A DNA stretch of 64,000 bases from Candidatus Merdivicinus intestinigallinarum (GTDB taxonomy: Bacteria > Bacillota > Clostridia > Oscillospirales > Ruminococcaceae), in contig DVOW01000021.1 in the NCBI GenBank assembly GCA_018713335.1, positions 1 through 64,000 on the forward strand. The letters are read 5' to 3'. Shown here piece by piece: positions 15,784-24,173 of the stretch; within the stretch, counting starts at the first letter, position 1, and each line of letters starts with the position of its first letter. A model generated the notes under the pieces. It saw nothing but the letters and a program-made list of their open reading frames with translations. It did no database searches and was not told the DNA's origin. A program made the position numbers and the translations under genes.

Positions 15784-17061
15784 ATGACACGTTCGGAACA
15801 GGTTTTTGCAGAAGCCCAGAATTACATCCCCGGCGGGGTCAACAGCCCTGTCCGGGCCTTCCAGTCGGTGGGGAGCACCCCCCGGATGATCGCCCGGGCG
15901 GACGGGGCGAGAATGTTTGACATCGACGGCCGGGAATATGTGGACTTTGTAGGGTCCTGGGGCCCCATGATTTTGGGCCACAACCACCCTGCTGTCCGGG
16001 AAGCCGTGGTGAAAGCGGCGGCGAATGGCCTGAGCTTCGGCGCGGCCACGGAAATCGAGGTGGAAGTGGCGAAGCTCATCTGCTCCATGGTCCCCAATGT
16101 GGAAATGATCCGCATGGTCAACTCCGGCACTGAGGCGGTGATGAGCGCCATCCGGGCGGCCCGGGGCTTTACCAAACGCAACCGGATTATCAAGTTCGCC
16201 GGGTGCTACCACGGCCACAGCGACGCCATGCTGGTGAAAGCAGGCTCCGGGGTTATGACCAGCGGCATCCCCGACAGCGCCGGCGTTCCGGCCGCCTGCG
16301 CCGCCGACACCCTGACGGCGGTCTACAACGATTTAGCCAGCGTTGAGGAGCTTTTCTCCCAGAACAAGGACGAAGTCGCGGCTGTCATTGTGGAGCCGGT
16401 GGCCGCCAATATGGGCGTGGTGGAGCCTGCCCCCGGGTTCCTCTCCGGCCTGCGGGAACTCTGTGACAAAAACGGCGCGCTGCTGATCTTTGACGAAGTC
16501 ATTACCGGGTTCCGTCTGGCTTTGGGCGGCGCTCAGGAATATTACGGCGTCCGGGCCGACCTGGTGACCTTCGGCAAAATCATCGGCGCCGGGATGCCTG
16601 TGGGCGCATATGCCGGCCGGCGGGACGTCATGAGCATGATTTCCCCCAAAGGCAGCGTTTATCAGGCAGGCACCTTAAGCGGCAACCCGGTGGCTATGGC
16701 GGCGGGGCTGACCCAGCTGACGATTTTAAAGGAAACTCCGGCAGTTTACGAAAAGGTGAACAGCCTGGGCGACACCTTCCGGGCGGAGATGCGGAAAATG
16801 GCGGCGGAAACCGGCGCGCCTGTCACGGTGACCGGCGTCGGCTCCCTGTCCTGCGTCTTTTTCACCCCAAATCCGGTGAAAAATTACACGGACGCCAAAA
16901 CCTCCGACACGGCGCTGTTTGCGAAGTATTTCCTCCATATGCTGGACAAGGGCTTCTACTTTGCCCCCTCCCAGTTTGAGGCCATTTTCCTGTCTGCGGC
17001 CCACACCAAAGAGGACCTGGACGCGGCAGTGAAGACAGCCCGGGAGTTTTTCACAGCCTGA
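15784..17061 (+). CDS. hemL: Glutamate-1-semialdehyde 2,1-aminomutase
   Basis: HemL isomerises glutamate-1-semialdehyde to 5-aminolevulinate using PLP. The 425-residue protein has GGVNSPVRAF near the N-terminus, the cofactor-binding NSGTEAVMSAIR segment, IFDEVITGFR, and the PLP lysine K265 in TFGKIIGAG. Its ATG follows the hemB TAA with no gap, so translation is coupled. With hemA, hemB and the hemC-cobA-hemD fusion it completes synthesis of precorrin-2 from glutamyl-tRNA. A GC-rich inverted repeat (17075-17084/17087-17096) follows the gene but has no T-run. Confidence 0.96.
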   Translation: MTRSEQVFAEAQNYIPGGVNSPVRAFQSVGSTPRMIARADGARMFDIDGREYVDFVGSWGPMILGHNHPAVREAVVKAAANGLSFGAATEIEVEVAKLICSMVPNVEMIRMVNSGTEAVMSAIRAARGFTKRNRIIKFAGCYHGHSDAMLVKAGSGVMTSGIPDSAGVPAACAADTLTAVYNDLASVEELFSQNKDEVAAVIVEPVAANMGVVEPAPGFLSGLRELCDKNGALLIFDEVITGFRLALGGAQEYYGVRADLVTFGKIIGAGMPVGAYAGRRDVMSMISPKGSVYQAGTLSGNPVAMAAGLTQLTILKETPAVYEKVNSLGDTFRAEMRKMAAETGAPVTVTGVGSLSCVFFTPNPVKNYTDAKTSDTALFAKYFLHMLDKGFYFAPSQFEAIFLSAAHTKEDLDAAVKTAREFFTA

Positions 17062-17159
17062 CCTGATTGATGCGGCGGCTTCCCTTGGGAAGCCGCTGCG
17101 TGAATGCTTCAGGATATTTTGCCGAAAGAAAAATTGTCCGGCTTTTTTGAAAAAAGTTC

Positions 17160-17188
17160 TTGCTATTTTCTGCAAAGTATGCTATAAT
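17160..17188 (+). promoter_or_regulatory. tRNA-Pro promoter
   Basis: TTGCTA (17160-17165) and a perfect TATAAT (17183-17188) are 17 bp apart, 11 bases before the tRNA. Confidence 0.8.
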
Positions 17189-17199
17189 AATTAAGTCGT

Positions 17200-17275
17200 C
17201 TGGGTGTGGCGCAGATGGTAGCGCGCTACCTTGGGGTGGTAGAGGCCGCTGGTTCAAATCCAGTCACTCAGACCA
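17200..17275 (+). tRNA. tRNA-Pro (anticodon GGG)
   Basis: The 76-nt sequence folds as a cloverleaf: acceptor CTGGGTG/CACTCAG, D arm closed by GCGC/GCGC, anticodon arm CTACC/GGTAG with loop TTGGGGT (anticodon GGG), and T arm GCTGG/CCAGT around TTCAAAT. The discriminator A and the CCA end are encoded (17273-17275). Confidence 0.97.
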
Positions 17276-17300
17276 GGCGGCGAATCGCCGCGGATAAACG

Positions 17301-17334
17301 CGCACTCACGTTTCGTGGGTGCGTTTTACTTTTG
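17301..17334 (+). terminator. Terminator after tRNA-Pro
   Basis: Stem CGCACTCACG/CGTGGGTGCG with a TTT loop, followed by TTTTACTTTT. A second hairpin, GGAGCG/CGCTCC at 17384-17400 followed by TCTTTTCTTTT, lies 50 bases further. The rest of 17335-17545 holds no gene I can support. Confidence 0.85.
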
Positions 17335-17546
17335 TCCCGCGTTGGGACAAGGATAAATTCAGTGGATGTATGGTCTATGGCCTGGAGCGAAACGCGCTCC
17401 GGGTCTTTTCTTTTATCCTGCGTGAGTATCCCGATCTAAAAAGAAATCCCCTTATGAGGACTCATACCAACTAAAGCGGACGATTTCTCTGTCTTCGCAT
17501 TATTTTATCATTAGAGGGATGCTTCGCCGGCCAGAGCCGGGCAATG

Positions 17547-17573
17547 TTGACAGAAATGATGATTTATGATAAT
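17547..17573 (+). promoter_or_regulatory. Putative promoter of the MFS leader transcript
   Basis: A consensus TTGACA (17547-17552) is followed by GATAAT (17568-17573). The 15-bp spacer is short, so the promoter may be weak or regulated. It precedes the leader ORF. Confidence 0.5.
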
Positions 17574-17597
17574 CTGAATAAAAAGGAGATGTTTTTT

Positions 17598-17666
17598 ATG
17601 CTGTTTTTACATATGGGAGGCATTTTTCCGTTATCTGCGGGCGCTTTAGCTCCATGCAAAGTCTGA
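17598..17666 (+). CDS. Leader peptide of the MFS attenuator (22 aa)
   Basis: A very short ORF with an excellent ribosome-binding site (AAAAGGAGAT, 17581-17590) begins MLFLHMGGIF and ends LAPCKV. Its stop lies inside one arm of a long RNA helix. Size, strength of the ribosome-binding site, and overlap with mutually exclusive hairpins are those of leader peptides in translational attenuators of antibiotic-resistance genes. The peptide itself probably has no other role: a ribosome stalled on it would change the RNA fold. I do not recognise it as a known leader. Confidence 0.75.
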   Translation: MLFLHMGGIFPLSAGALAPCKV

Positions 17667-17757
17667 AAACGGACGGGACTGTATGGAGCGATAACTGAAT
17701 TGCCGTCCAAACCAGGCTTTGCATTCCTGTTTATTTTGAAATTGGAGGAGCAAAGCC
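17630..17757 (+). promoter_or_regulatory. Translational attenuator controlling the MFS gene
   Basis: Three competing helices can be read. (1) GCTCCAT (17649-17655)/ATGGAGC (17683-17689), extended by GTTATC (17630-17635)/GATAAC (17690-17695). (2) ATGCAAAGTCTG (17654-17665)/CAGGCTTTGCAT (17713-17724), continued by GGACGG (17671-17676)/CCGTCC (17703-17708). (3) GGCTTTGC (17715-17722)/GCAAAGCC (17750-17757), which covers the end of the GGAGGAG ribosome-binding site and abuts the ATG at 17758. Helix 3 blocks translation; helix 2 uses the same bases and frees it; helix 1 competes with helix 2. A ribosome stalled early in the leader would favour helix 2. Confidence 0.8.
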
Positions 17758-19068
17758 ATGAAAAAAATGAATCTGTTTTCAGTACTCCGGGGCTTTTTTA
17801 TGCTGTGGGGTTCTCAAACCGTATCGAGTCTTGGAACGTCCATGACGAATTTTGCCCTGGTCATCTGGGTTTATAATCAAACCGGAAATGCGTCCAGCCT
17901 GACTTGGATGACCATTTGCTTATTCCTGCCGACGATTCTGTTCCGCTTTATAGCCGGAACCATGACGGACCGCTGGAATAAGAAGCGCATCATGCTTTTT
18001 TGCGATTTCGCGGCCGCATGCGGGACATGTACGATCCTCATCCTGTATTCGTTATCTTCTTTGCAGGTGTGGCATTTGTATCTCATCAACTTCCTGCTCA
18101 GCTTTATGGATTCTTTCCAGGTCCCGGCGGCTTCTGTCGCAGCCAGTATCCTGGTACCCCGTGAACAATATACCCGGATCAGCGGCCTTCAGTCTTTTTC
18201 CGATTCTGTTGTTTCCATACTGGCCCCAGCCCTTGGGAGCCTGCTGCTTGCGTTTGGAGGCCTCACCGTAGTTTTGGTCATCGATCTTGCGAGCTTTGCA
18301 GTGGCCTTTGTCACCCTTCTGGTTTTCATTCAAATACCGGATGTACAGCGTGATACAGAGGAAAAACCTGTCCCTTTTTTGAAAAGCTGCCTGGAGGGGA
18401 TCTGTTTCCTTCAGAAAAATTCGGCCCTTTTGCGCCTGATCCTATTTTTTTCCGCTATTAACTTTTTTGCCAAGCTGGGCGGCGACGGCATGATGTCCGC
18501 TTTTGTTTTAGGCAAAACCGGCGGGGATCAAAACGCCCTGGGCATGGTGGAGGCGTCTAAATCCCTTGCGGCCCTGGCGGGTAGCCTGCTTGTTATCCGC
18601 ATGAAGCCCGCGGCGCGCAAAACGAGGGTTATCTTTACCAGCTGCGCCGTAACTTTTCTTGTGGGAAATACCTTGATGAGTCTATCCGACTCCGTGTGGT
18701 TTTGGATGGCAGCGGACTTTATTTCCTATGTGTGCGTCACGATCCTGGGCGCTAATCTCTCTGTGATCATGCGCACTCGAGTGCCGATTCCGATGCAGGG
18801 GCGCGTTTTTTCCGCACAGGATACCATCCAGAATTGCTCGATCCCGCTGGGGCTGTTTCTCGGCGGCATATTGGCGGACCGCGTATTTGAACCGTTTATG
18901 ATGCGTCCGTCTTTGGCGCAGCACGGGCTGTCCATTTTATTTGGGACAGGAAAGGGTTCCGGGATCGCAGTCATTTTCTTTCTTGTCGGAATCATTGGCT
19001 TCCTCATCAGCGCGGCCGCCTTGAAGGACCCCCGATACCAAGAATTAGACCAGGATAAAGATTCATAA
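17758..19068 (+). CDS. MFS efflux transporter (Mef-like, macrolide-type)
   Basis: A 436-residue membrane protein with about 12 hydrophobic helices and the MFS loop motif GTMTDRWNKKRIM between helices 2 and 3. The start MKKMNLFSVLRGFFMLWGSQ and overall layout resemble the Mef/MFS_3 drug exporters that pump macrolides or similar drugs; the substrate here is inferred. The gene is preceded by a leader peptide and attenuator, which supports an antibiotic-inducible exporter. Codon use and base composition are less GC-rich than the heme/cobalamin genes beside it, a sign of horizontal acquisition. GGAGGAG lies 8 bases before the ATG. Confidence 0.8.
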   Translation: MKKMNLFSVLRGFFMLWGSQTVSSLGTSMTNFALVIWVYNQTGNASSLTWMTICLFLPTILFRFIAGTMTDRWNKKRIMLFCDFAAACGTCTILILYSLSSLQVWHLYLINFLLSFMDSFQVPAASVAASILVPREQYTRISGLQSFSDSVVSILAPALGSLLLAFGGLTVVLVIDLASFAVAFVTLLVFIQIPDVQRDTEEKPVPFLKSCLEGICFLQKNSALLRLILFFSAINFFAKLGGDGMMSAFVLGKTGGDQNALGMVEASKSLAALAGSLLVIRMKPAARKTRVIFTSCAVTFLVGNTLMSLSDSVWFWMAADFISYVCVTILGANLSVIMRTRVPIPMQGRVFSAQDTIQNCSIPLGLFLGGILADRVFEPFMMRPSLAQHGLSILFGTGKGSGIAVIFFLVGIIGFLISAAALKDPRYQELDQDKDS

Positions 19069-19139
19069 AATTTGACCGAGAGCTGCGGCGTGCTGGACGC
19101 GCTTGCGGCTCTTTTGCCGTCGCTTCCAGCATGACAAAA

Positions 19140-19158
19140 CCCCCGGTTCTGCCGGGGG
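19140..19158 (-). terminator. Terminator-like hairpin, minus strand
   Basis: CCCCCGG (19140-19146)/CCGGGGG (19152-19158). Read on the minus strand the stem is followed by TTTTG, so it would stop transcripts leaving the GH2 gene. Confidence 0.55.
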
Positions 19159-19180
19159 AGGTAATAAGCCTTGGCAAAGC

Positions 19181-19219
19181 AAAACCTCTGTGTTACGCAA
19201 AAAGTAACACGGAGGTTTT
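19181..19219. terminator. Bidirectional terminator between MFS and GH2 genes
   Basis: A 16-bp imperfect stem AAAACCTCTGTGTTAC (19181-19196)/GTAACACGGAGGTTTT (19204-19219) has A- and T-runs at its ends, so it can act for both converging genes. A further palindrome CCAGGCAGCC/GGCTGCCTGG lies at 19242-19269. No gene is seen in 19069-19391. Confidence 0.75.
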
Positions 19220-19391
19220 AAGCAATGAAAAATGAGGAAACCAGGCAGCCGCTATAGTGGCTGCCTGGAATTGTGATGCGCCGGCAAACTTTCAAGGGTC
19301 AGCAAGTACTGACCACTCTGGAGTCTGGACGGCTCACTGGTTTATTAGTGGTTTTGATTATAAGTTCTTCTGTCCTGCAGAAACACGCTGC

Positions 19392-21941
19392 TTAAAAGCA
19401 GGGGAAGGCCTGGAACGTGATTTGCGGTTCCGCGTCAGGAACGCTGCTGTATTCATCAAAGCCATACCGGAATTTGGGGGATACTACGACCTCCACTTCG
19501 CAGGATTCGCCCGGGAACAGGGTAAAATACCCGATGTCGGACAAAATGTTGGCGCAATCGCCCGTTTCTTCCGCATGGATATGCAAAGCGGCTTCCGGAC
19601 CGGCATTGAAAACCCGGTACCGGCGTTTGGCGCCTTTCTGTTCCAGCAGTTCCGCCTGGATTTGGCTGTTTAGTTTCCGCGCAGGGGCGTAAAGGGGACC
19701 GCTGGCCGTTGAGAAGAAATAGCAGGAGGAAACCGGCCCGCTGCTCAACTCGGCAGTGACCCGGACGCACCAAACAGCGTCCGCGGTTTCCGGAAGCTGG
19801 AACGCCGCCTCAAAGCATTGGACAGAACGGTTGGAGAGAAGTTTGACTTCCTCCGATTTCTCCCCGACTGTATTCCCTTTCATGTCCAGAAGTTCGCATC
19901 TCACCTTAGCCGCCTGGTCCGGGAACGCGCCATCCGCGCTGACCCACACCGACCCCTTCAGGGTTTCGCCGGGCTCATAATTCAGCTTCCGGTAATCGAA
20001 ACTGGGATGGACGCAGGAGAAGGCGTCTTTGGCCCAATAGTAGGCCATTTTCGGCTGGTCAAAATAACTGTAAAGGCTGGTGCAGGAAACATTGGGCCAC
20101 GGCTCGTTGAACTGCCAGATCATGCTGCCGCTGTTGCGGAACTGCCTGCGGCGGTTGGCTTCCAGGATAAACCGCACCCCCTCCGCCTGGATCCACTGGC
20201 TGGCCGCAATATAGGGCCCGATCTCCCGGATTTCCCCAAAGAATCCCGTATCCCGCTGCCAGGTGCACCACCAGTCCCCGTGGAAACGCCAAACATCGCT
20301 GTCCTCCATGGAAACCGGTTTTTGGTTCTGGGGGGCGAAAATGCGGGAAACCGTCCGCATCCCACTCATGCCGTCGCAGCCAAACTCGCTGTGGAACAGG
20401 TTGTCGTTCTGGGCGTAGCTTTCATAATGATGGGGATTGCCCCTGTATTTCCAGTCCCCATGGACGTCGTGGCTTTTCCCGGGTTCCGCCAGCTGCCATT
20501 CCGTGGGGCCGGAGGCGGAGGTGGGGAGGAACATCCGGCCGGGGTCCAGCTCCTCAACGATGGCCTTGAGCATGGCGATGTTGGGGTCTTCATAAGTGGA
20601 GGGAATCCCGTCTGCGTCCATGAGCTCATTCCCGCCACTCCAAACGGTCAGGCTGGTGTGATTCCGGCGTTCCCGCACAGCGCAGCGGGCGGTTTTTTCC
20701 AACAATTCCAGAAATTCCGGTTTCTTGGAGGGGATATTGTCGATACCGGAGCTGGACTGGATGAACTCCTGCCAGACCATCAGGCCGTATTGGTCGCAGA
20801 GTTTATAAAAATCCTCCGTTTCAATAATGCCGCCGCCCCAGACGCGGACCAGGTTCACGTTCATGGCCGCAGCCGCCCGCAGGGTCGTTTCGTACCGTTC
20901 TCTGGGAATGTCGCCGTAAATGTGGTCCAATGGGACCAGGTTGACGCCTTTGGCATAAATCTTCCGGCCGTTGATTTCAAAGGTGTAGGGGAGGGCGCCG
21001 TCCGGCGCGTTTTCATTCTGCACATACCGCAGCCGGCGGATCCCCTGGCGGTATTCCCGGACATCATACACGGCGCCGGTTCGATCCTCCAAAGTAAGCC
21101 GGATAGTGTAAAGGGGCTGTTCGCCTGCGCCGTTGGGATACCAGAGCTTGGGGTCTGTGATAAGGAGGCGGCCTTCCCATCGCCCGTCGTTGACAGGGAA
21201 CAGGGCGGAAGAAACGAGGCTGCGTTCCCAAAACGCCTCCGCCTTGACATGCAGGCCGTCCGGGCTTTCGGAAAGGGCGAAGGTTTCCCCGCGGAGGTCC
21301 ACAAGGCCTGTGCCGTCCTCCTCCACATCGCTGGTAACGGAAATATCCTGTATCCCGTAATTTTCATCCGCTACGATTTCTACCTTCCGCCAGATGCCAA
21401 GGTTTACAAGGCGGGTGGAGAAATCCCATTTATAGTTGAAGCGGCTCTTTTGGGTAAAGGTTTCCGAGGTCTTTCCGATCTGCCCCATTTCGTCCGGGGC
21501 GTGCCGGATCAGCACCTTCAGGGTCAATGTTTCGTTTTCCTCAAAAATCCGGGTGATGTCGTAGGAAAAACTTTCGTACATCCCCTTATGTTCCCCAAGC
21601 AGGACGCCGTTTAAGTAGATCATGGCGTCATAATCCACACCGTGGAACAGCAGACGGTACCGCTTGCCGGAAATGGCCGGGCGGGCGAAGGTCGTTTGAT
21701 ACATCCACCACTTATTTTCGATCCACTCGCATTTTAAGCTGTTCATCTCAAAATACGGGTAATCGATATACCCGGCCCGGTACATGGCCAGGGCGGCCCC
21801 GCCCGGGACCGTGCAGTCCACCCACGGGGTGATCCCCCGAAGCTCCTGCCCGGTCTCCATGCTGTTCCCCTGAAGGGGGACGTATGGATCAAGGGCTTTC
21901 AGCTTCCACTTTTCATGGGACAAATCATAACGCATAAACAT
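19392..21941 (-). CDS. GH2-family beta-mannosidase-like glycoside hydrolase
   Basis: An 849-residue enzyme with the GH2 order: sugar-binding jelly-roll domain (about 1-190, WVDCTVPGG, FHGVDYDAMIYLNG), immunoglobulin-like domain, and TIM barrel. The acid/base glutamate is E439 in WSGGNELMD and the nucleophile E519 in HSEFGCDG. NLVRVWGGG fits beta-mannosidases rather than beta-galactosidases. No signal peptide is present, so it should act on imported sugars in the cytoplasm, likely beta-mannosides of N-glycans. It is the last gene of a minus-strand operon after two sugar permeases. GAAAGG lies upstream of the first of two close ATGs. Substrate is inferred. Confidence 0.85.
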   Translation of the reverse strand: MFMRYDLSHEKWKLKALDPYVPLQGNSMETGQELRGITPWVDCTVPGGAALAMYRAGYIDYPYFEMNSLKCEWIENKWWMYQTTFARPAISGKRYRLLFHGVDYDAMIYLNGVLLGEHKGMYESFSYDITRIFEENETLTLKVLIRHAPDEMGQIGKTSETFTQKSRFNYKWDFSTRLVNLGIWRKVEIVADENYGIQDISVTSDVEEDGTGLVDLRGETFALSESPDGLHVKAEAFWERSLVSSALFPVNDGRWEGRLLITDPKLWYPNGAGEQPLYTIRLTLEDRTGAVYDVREYRQGIRRLRYVQNENAPDGALPYTFEINGRKIYAKGVNLVPLDHIYGDIPRERYETTLRAAAAMNVNLVRVWGGGIIETEDFYKLCDQYGLMVWQEFIQSSSGIDNIPSKKPEFLELLEKTARCAVRERRNHTSLTVWSGGNELMDADGIPSTYEDPNIAMLKAIVEELDPGRMFLPTSASGPTEWQLAEPGKSHDVHGDWKYRGNPHHYESYAQNDNLFHSEFGCDGMSGMRTVSRIFAPQNQKPVSMEDSDVWRFHGDWWCTWQRDTGFFGEIREIGPYIAASQWIQAEGVRFILEANRRRQFRNSGSMIWQFNEPWPNVSCTSLYSYFDQPKMAYYWAKDAFSCVHPSFDYRKLNYEPGETLKGSVWVSADGAFPDQAAKVRCELLDMKGNTVGEKSEEVKLLSNRSVQCFEAAFQLPETADAVWCVRVTAELSSGPVSSCYFFSTASGPLYAPARKLNSQIQAELLEQKGAKRRYRVFNAGPEAALHIHAEETGDCANILSDIGYFTLFPGESCEVEVVVSPKFRYGFDEYSSVPDAEPQITFQAFPCF

Positions 21942-21958
21942 CCAACCTTTCTGCTTCC

Positions 21959-22846
21959 TCAGCCTTTAATGGAACCTATCATAACACCCTTTACAAAATA
22001 TTTTTGTAAAAAGGGGTAGATGCAGAGAATCGGTACGGTTGCCACGACGGTCGTACAGTATTTGACCAGCATCTTATAAATATCTCCCTCATTATTGGTA
22101 TCGGCCAGCTGCATGATCTGGGTGGTGTCGTTTTGCAGCAGGATTTCCCGAAGGATCAGCTGAAGGGGATACATGTCCCGGTCCCTCAGGAATACCATGG
22201 CGTTGAACCAGGAGTTCCAGTGTCCTACCGCGTAGAACAGGACCATTACAGCCAATACAGGCTTAATCAGCGGCATAACGATTCGGAACAGAATGACGAT
22301 ATCATTGGCGCCGTCGATTTCCGCGGATTCCTCCACACTGTCGGGAAGGTCGGCGATTGAGGTCCGCATGATTATCAGGTTCCAGGCGGAAATCGCTACG
22401 GGGAAAATCTGAGACCAGCGGGTACCGGTCAGGCCAAGGTTGTTTACCGTCAGATAAAACGGGATCAGGCCGCCGCTGAAAAACATGGTAAAGGTAATCA
22501 TAAAGGTGATCGGCTTGCTGAACAGCGCCTTTTTTCTGGAGCAGACATATGCCCCGATAGAGGTCAGCAAAATGTTCAAAGTAGTGGCCACAACCACATA
22601 GAAAATCGTATTGAGATATCCGCTGGCAATGGCGCGGTTTTTCACAACCAGCTTATAGCCTTCCAGCGTAAATCCCAAGGGGCGCCAGATCAGGCCTTCG
22701 TGCTGGGCCAGTTCCGCGGGAGAGCTGAAAGACGCCATCAAAGTGTGCAGGACCGGCACGATGCAGGCAAAGGTGATCAGAGCAAGAATGACATAGTTGA
22801 TATAATCGAATGGGGTTCTTCTTTCCAAATAAAACCGGCGTTTCAT
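21959..22846 (-). CDS. Carbohydrate ABC transporter permease (LplC/YtcP type)
   Basis: A 295-residue membrane protein with six hydrophobic helices and the inner-membrane coupling loop EESAEIDGANDIVILFRIVMPLIKP, close to the EAA consensus. FSGGLIPFYLTVNNLGL and FYAVGHWNSWFNAM are signatures of the LplC family. The ATG at 22846 is preferred over an upstream one at 22867 because AAAGGAGG lies between them. It pairs with the neighbouring LplB-type permease upstream. No ATPase gene is nearby, so it probably uses a shared MsmK-like ATPase encoded elsewhere. Confidence 0.92.
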   Translation of the reverse strand: MKRRFYLERRTPFDYINYVILALITFACIVPVLHTLMASFSSPAELAQHEGLIWRPLGFTLEGYKLVVKNRAIASGYLNTIFYVVVATTLNILLTSIGAYVCSRKKALFSKPITFMITFTMFFSGGLIPFYLTVNNLGLTGTRWSQIFPVAISAWNLIIMRTSIADLPDSVEESAEIDGANDIVILFRIVMPLIKPVLAVMVLFYAVGHWNSWFNAMVFLRDRDMYPLQLILREILLQNDTTQIMQLADTNNEGDIYKMLVKYCTTVVATVPILCIYPFLQKYFVKGVMIGSIKG

Positions 22847-22860
22847 GATCCTTCCTCCTT

Positions 22861-23835
22861 TCACCACAGGCTGGTTTCTGAAAATTTCTTGCTGAGCGCG
22901 TTCGTGCCTACCAGCAGCACAAAGTTAATCACAGAATTAAACAGCCCGACTGCGGTGGAATATCCGTAATTCATTTCCTGCAAACCTTTTCGATAGACGA
23001 AACTGGAGATAACGTCCGCGGTTTCGTAAGTGGCCGGGTTATAGAGCAAAATAATCTTTTCGTAGCCTACGTTCATCATGCCGCCGATCCTCAGGATCAA
23101 CATGATAATAACGGTAGACATGATTCCAGGCAGCGTGACGTGCCACATCTTTTTCCAGCGGCCGGCTCCGTCCAAAGTGGCTGCCTCATAAAGCTCCTGA
23201 TCGACCCCGCTTAAAGCGGCCAGGTAGATGATGCTGTTAAAGCCCAGGGACTGCCAGATGTTGGACGCTACAAAAATCGTTCGGAAATACTGCGCCTCTC
23301 CCAGCAGGCTCTTTTTCTCAAAGCCAAACAGGGAAAGGATATCCACGATGAATCCGCGCGAAGAGGTAAATTCCACAATAATGCTCGCTACAACGACCAG
23401 CGAGATAAAGTAAGGCATGTAGGTAATAGTCTGTACAGTGCGCTTGAATTTGTTGGCCTTGACTTCGTTGAGCAGCAGCGCGAAAATAATTGGCGCCGGG
23501 AACGAGAAGATCAAGTCATAAAAGCTGATCAAAAACGTGTTCCGGATCAACCGGCCAGCGTAATAGCTGCCGAAGAAATCCGCAAAGTTTTTTAATCCGA
23601 CCCATTCGCTCCCCCAGATGCCATACTGAGGCTTGTAGTTCTGGAACGCCATGAGAACGCCGTACATGGGCACATAACAGAAAATGATAAAAAAGGCAAT
23701 CACCGGTATCGCCATGAGATAAACATAACGGTTTTTAATCACGTCCCTTTTCACATTCCTCCAACTGAACGCATGCTGCTTTGACGCAGTTCCGGTTTTC
23801 TGCGCGCGCTGCCTTGGTATAACTGTTCCTTTCAA
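22861..23835 (-). CDS. Carbohydrate ABC transporter permease (LplB/YteP type)
   Basis: A 324-residue membrane protein with six hydrophobic helices. The EAA loop YEAATLDGAGRWKKMWHVTLPG is intact, and the C-terminal VYRKGLQEMNYGYSTAVGLFNS stretch is typical of LplB-type permeases. The N-terminal 25 residues are a polar extension. It is the first gene of the permease-permease-GH2 operon, transcribed away from the AraC-type sensor. The solute-binding partner is probably the lipoprotein at 26729. Confidence 0.92.
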   Translation of the reverse strand: MKGTVIPRQRAQKTGTASKQHAFSWRNVKRDVIKNRYVYLMAIPVIAFFIIFCYVPMYGVLMAFQNYKPQYGIWGSEWVGLKNFADFFGSYYAGRLIRNTFLISFYDLIFSFPAPIIFALLLNEVKANKFKRTVQTITYMPYFISLVVVASIIVEFTSSRGFIVDILSLFGFEKKSLLGEAQYFRTIFVASNIWQSLGFNSIIYLAALSGVDQELYEAATLDGAGRWKKMWHVTLPGIMSTVIIMLILRIGGMMNVGYEKIILLYNPATYETADVISSFVYRKGLQEMNYGYSTAVGLFNSVINFVLLVGTNALSKKFSETSLW

Positions 23836-23888
23836 AATCGAACCCTCCCGTCCTGTTTTACAAATTCTCCGTAATCAGCAGAATAGGC

Positions 23889-23926
23889 GCCGGCTGTTCT
23901 CCAGCACTGAAACAGCCGGCCTTTTT
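23889..23926 (-). promoter_or_regulatory. Hairpin in the permease operon leader
   Basis: GCCGGCTGTT/AACAGCCGGC (23889-23898/23911-23920) forms a 10-bp stem in the 5' leader of the minus-strand operon. On the plus strand it is followed by CTTTTTT and could instead stop transcripts arriving from the left. Confidence 0.45.
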
Positions 23927-24031
23927 TCTCTCCCGTTTCCTCCAGTGGCCGGACTCGGTAAACCGGCTGTATTTCCGCAGGAGATTGACTATATTCTATA
24001 CGAAAACAGGCATTTTTGATATAGCTGTTTT

Positions 24032-24089
24032 TTGACAGGCTATCATTTTTAAACAATCTATTGAAAAAATATACCTGTCAAGTTATAAT
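24032..24089 (+). promoter_or_regulatory. Promoter and inverted repeat upstream of the sensor gene
   Basis: TTGAAA (24061-24066) and TATAAT (24084-24089) are 17 bp apart, before the AraC-type sensor. A perfect 8-bp inverted repeat TTGACAGG (24032-24039)/CCTGTCAA (24074-24081) spans the divergent region and overlaps this promoter. It is a candidate operator. Confidence 0.65.
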
Positions 24090-24173
24090 TACATTATTAG
24101 CACAAGAAAGGTCTGAAATAAATCAAAAAAATTATAAAATCAGCACGATTTATGTGAGGAAGGAAGAAGCAAT

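Noticed and set aside
17075..17096. GC-rich inverted repeat after hemL as a terminator
   Set aside because: The stem is good but no T-run follows, so intrinsic termination is doubtful.
17206..17439. A 77-codon plus-strand frame over the tRNA
   Set aside because: It covers tRNA-Pro and its terminator.
19818..21614. A 598-codon open frame on the plus strand
   Set aside because: It lies wholly antisense to the GH2 gene, has no family motifs and no ribosome-binding site. Long antisense frames are expected in GC-rich genes.
23832..24056. A 74-codon minus-strand frame before the permease operon
   Set aside because: It contains the leader hairpin at 23889-23920 and has no recognisable domain. I read it as 5' leader.
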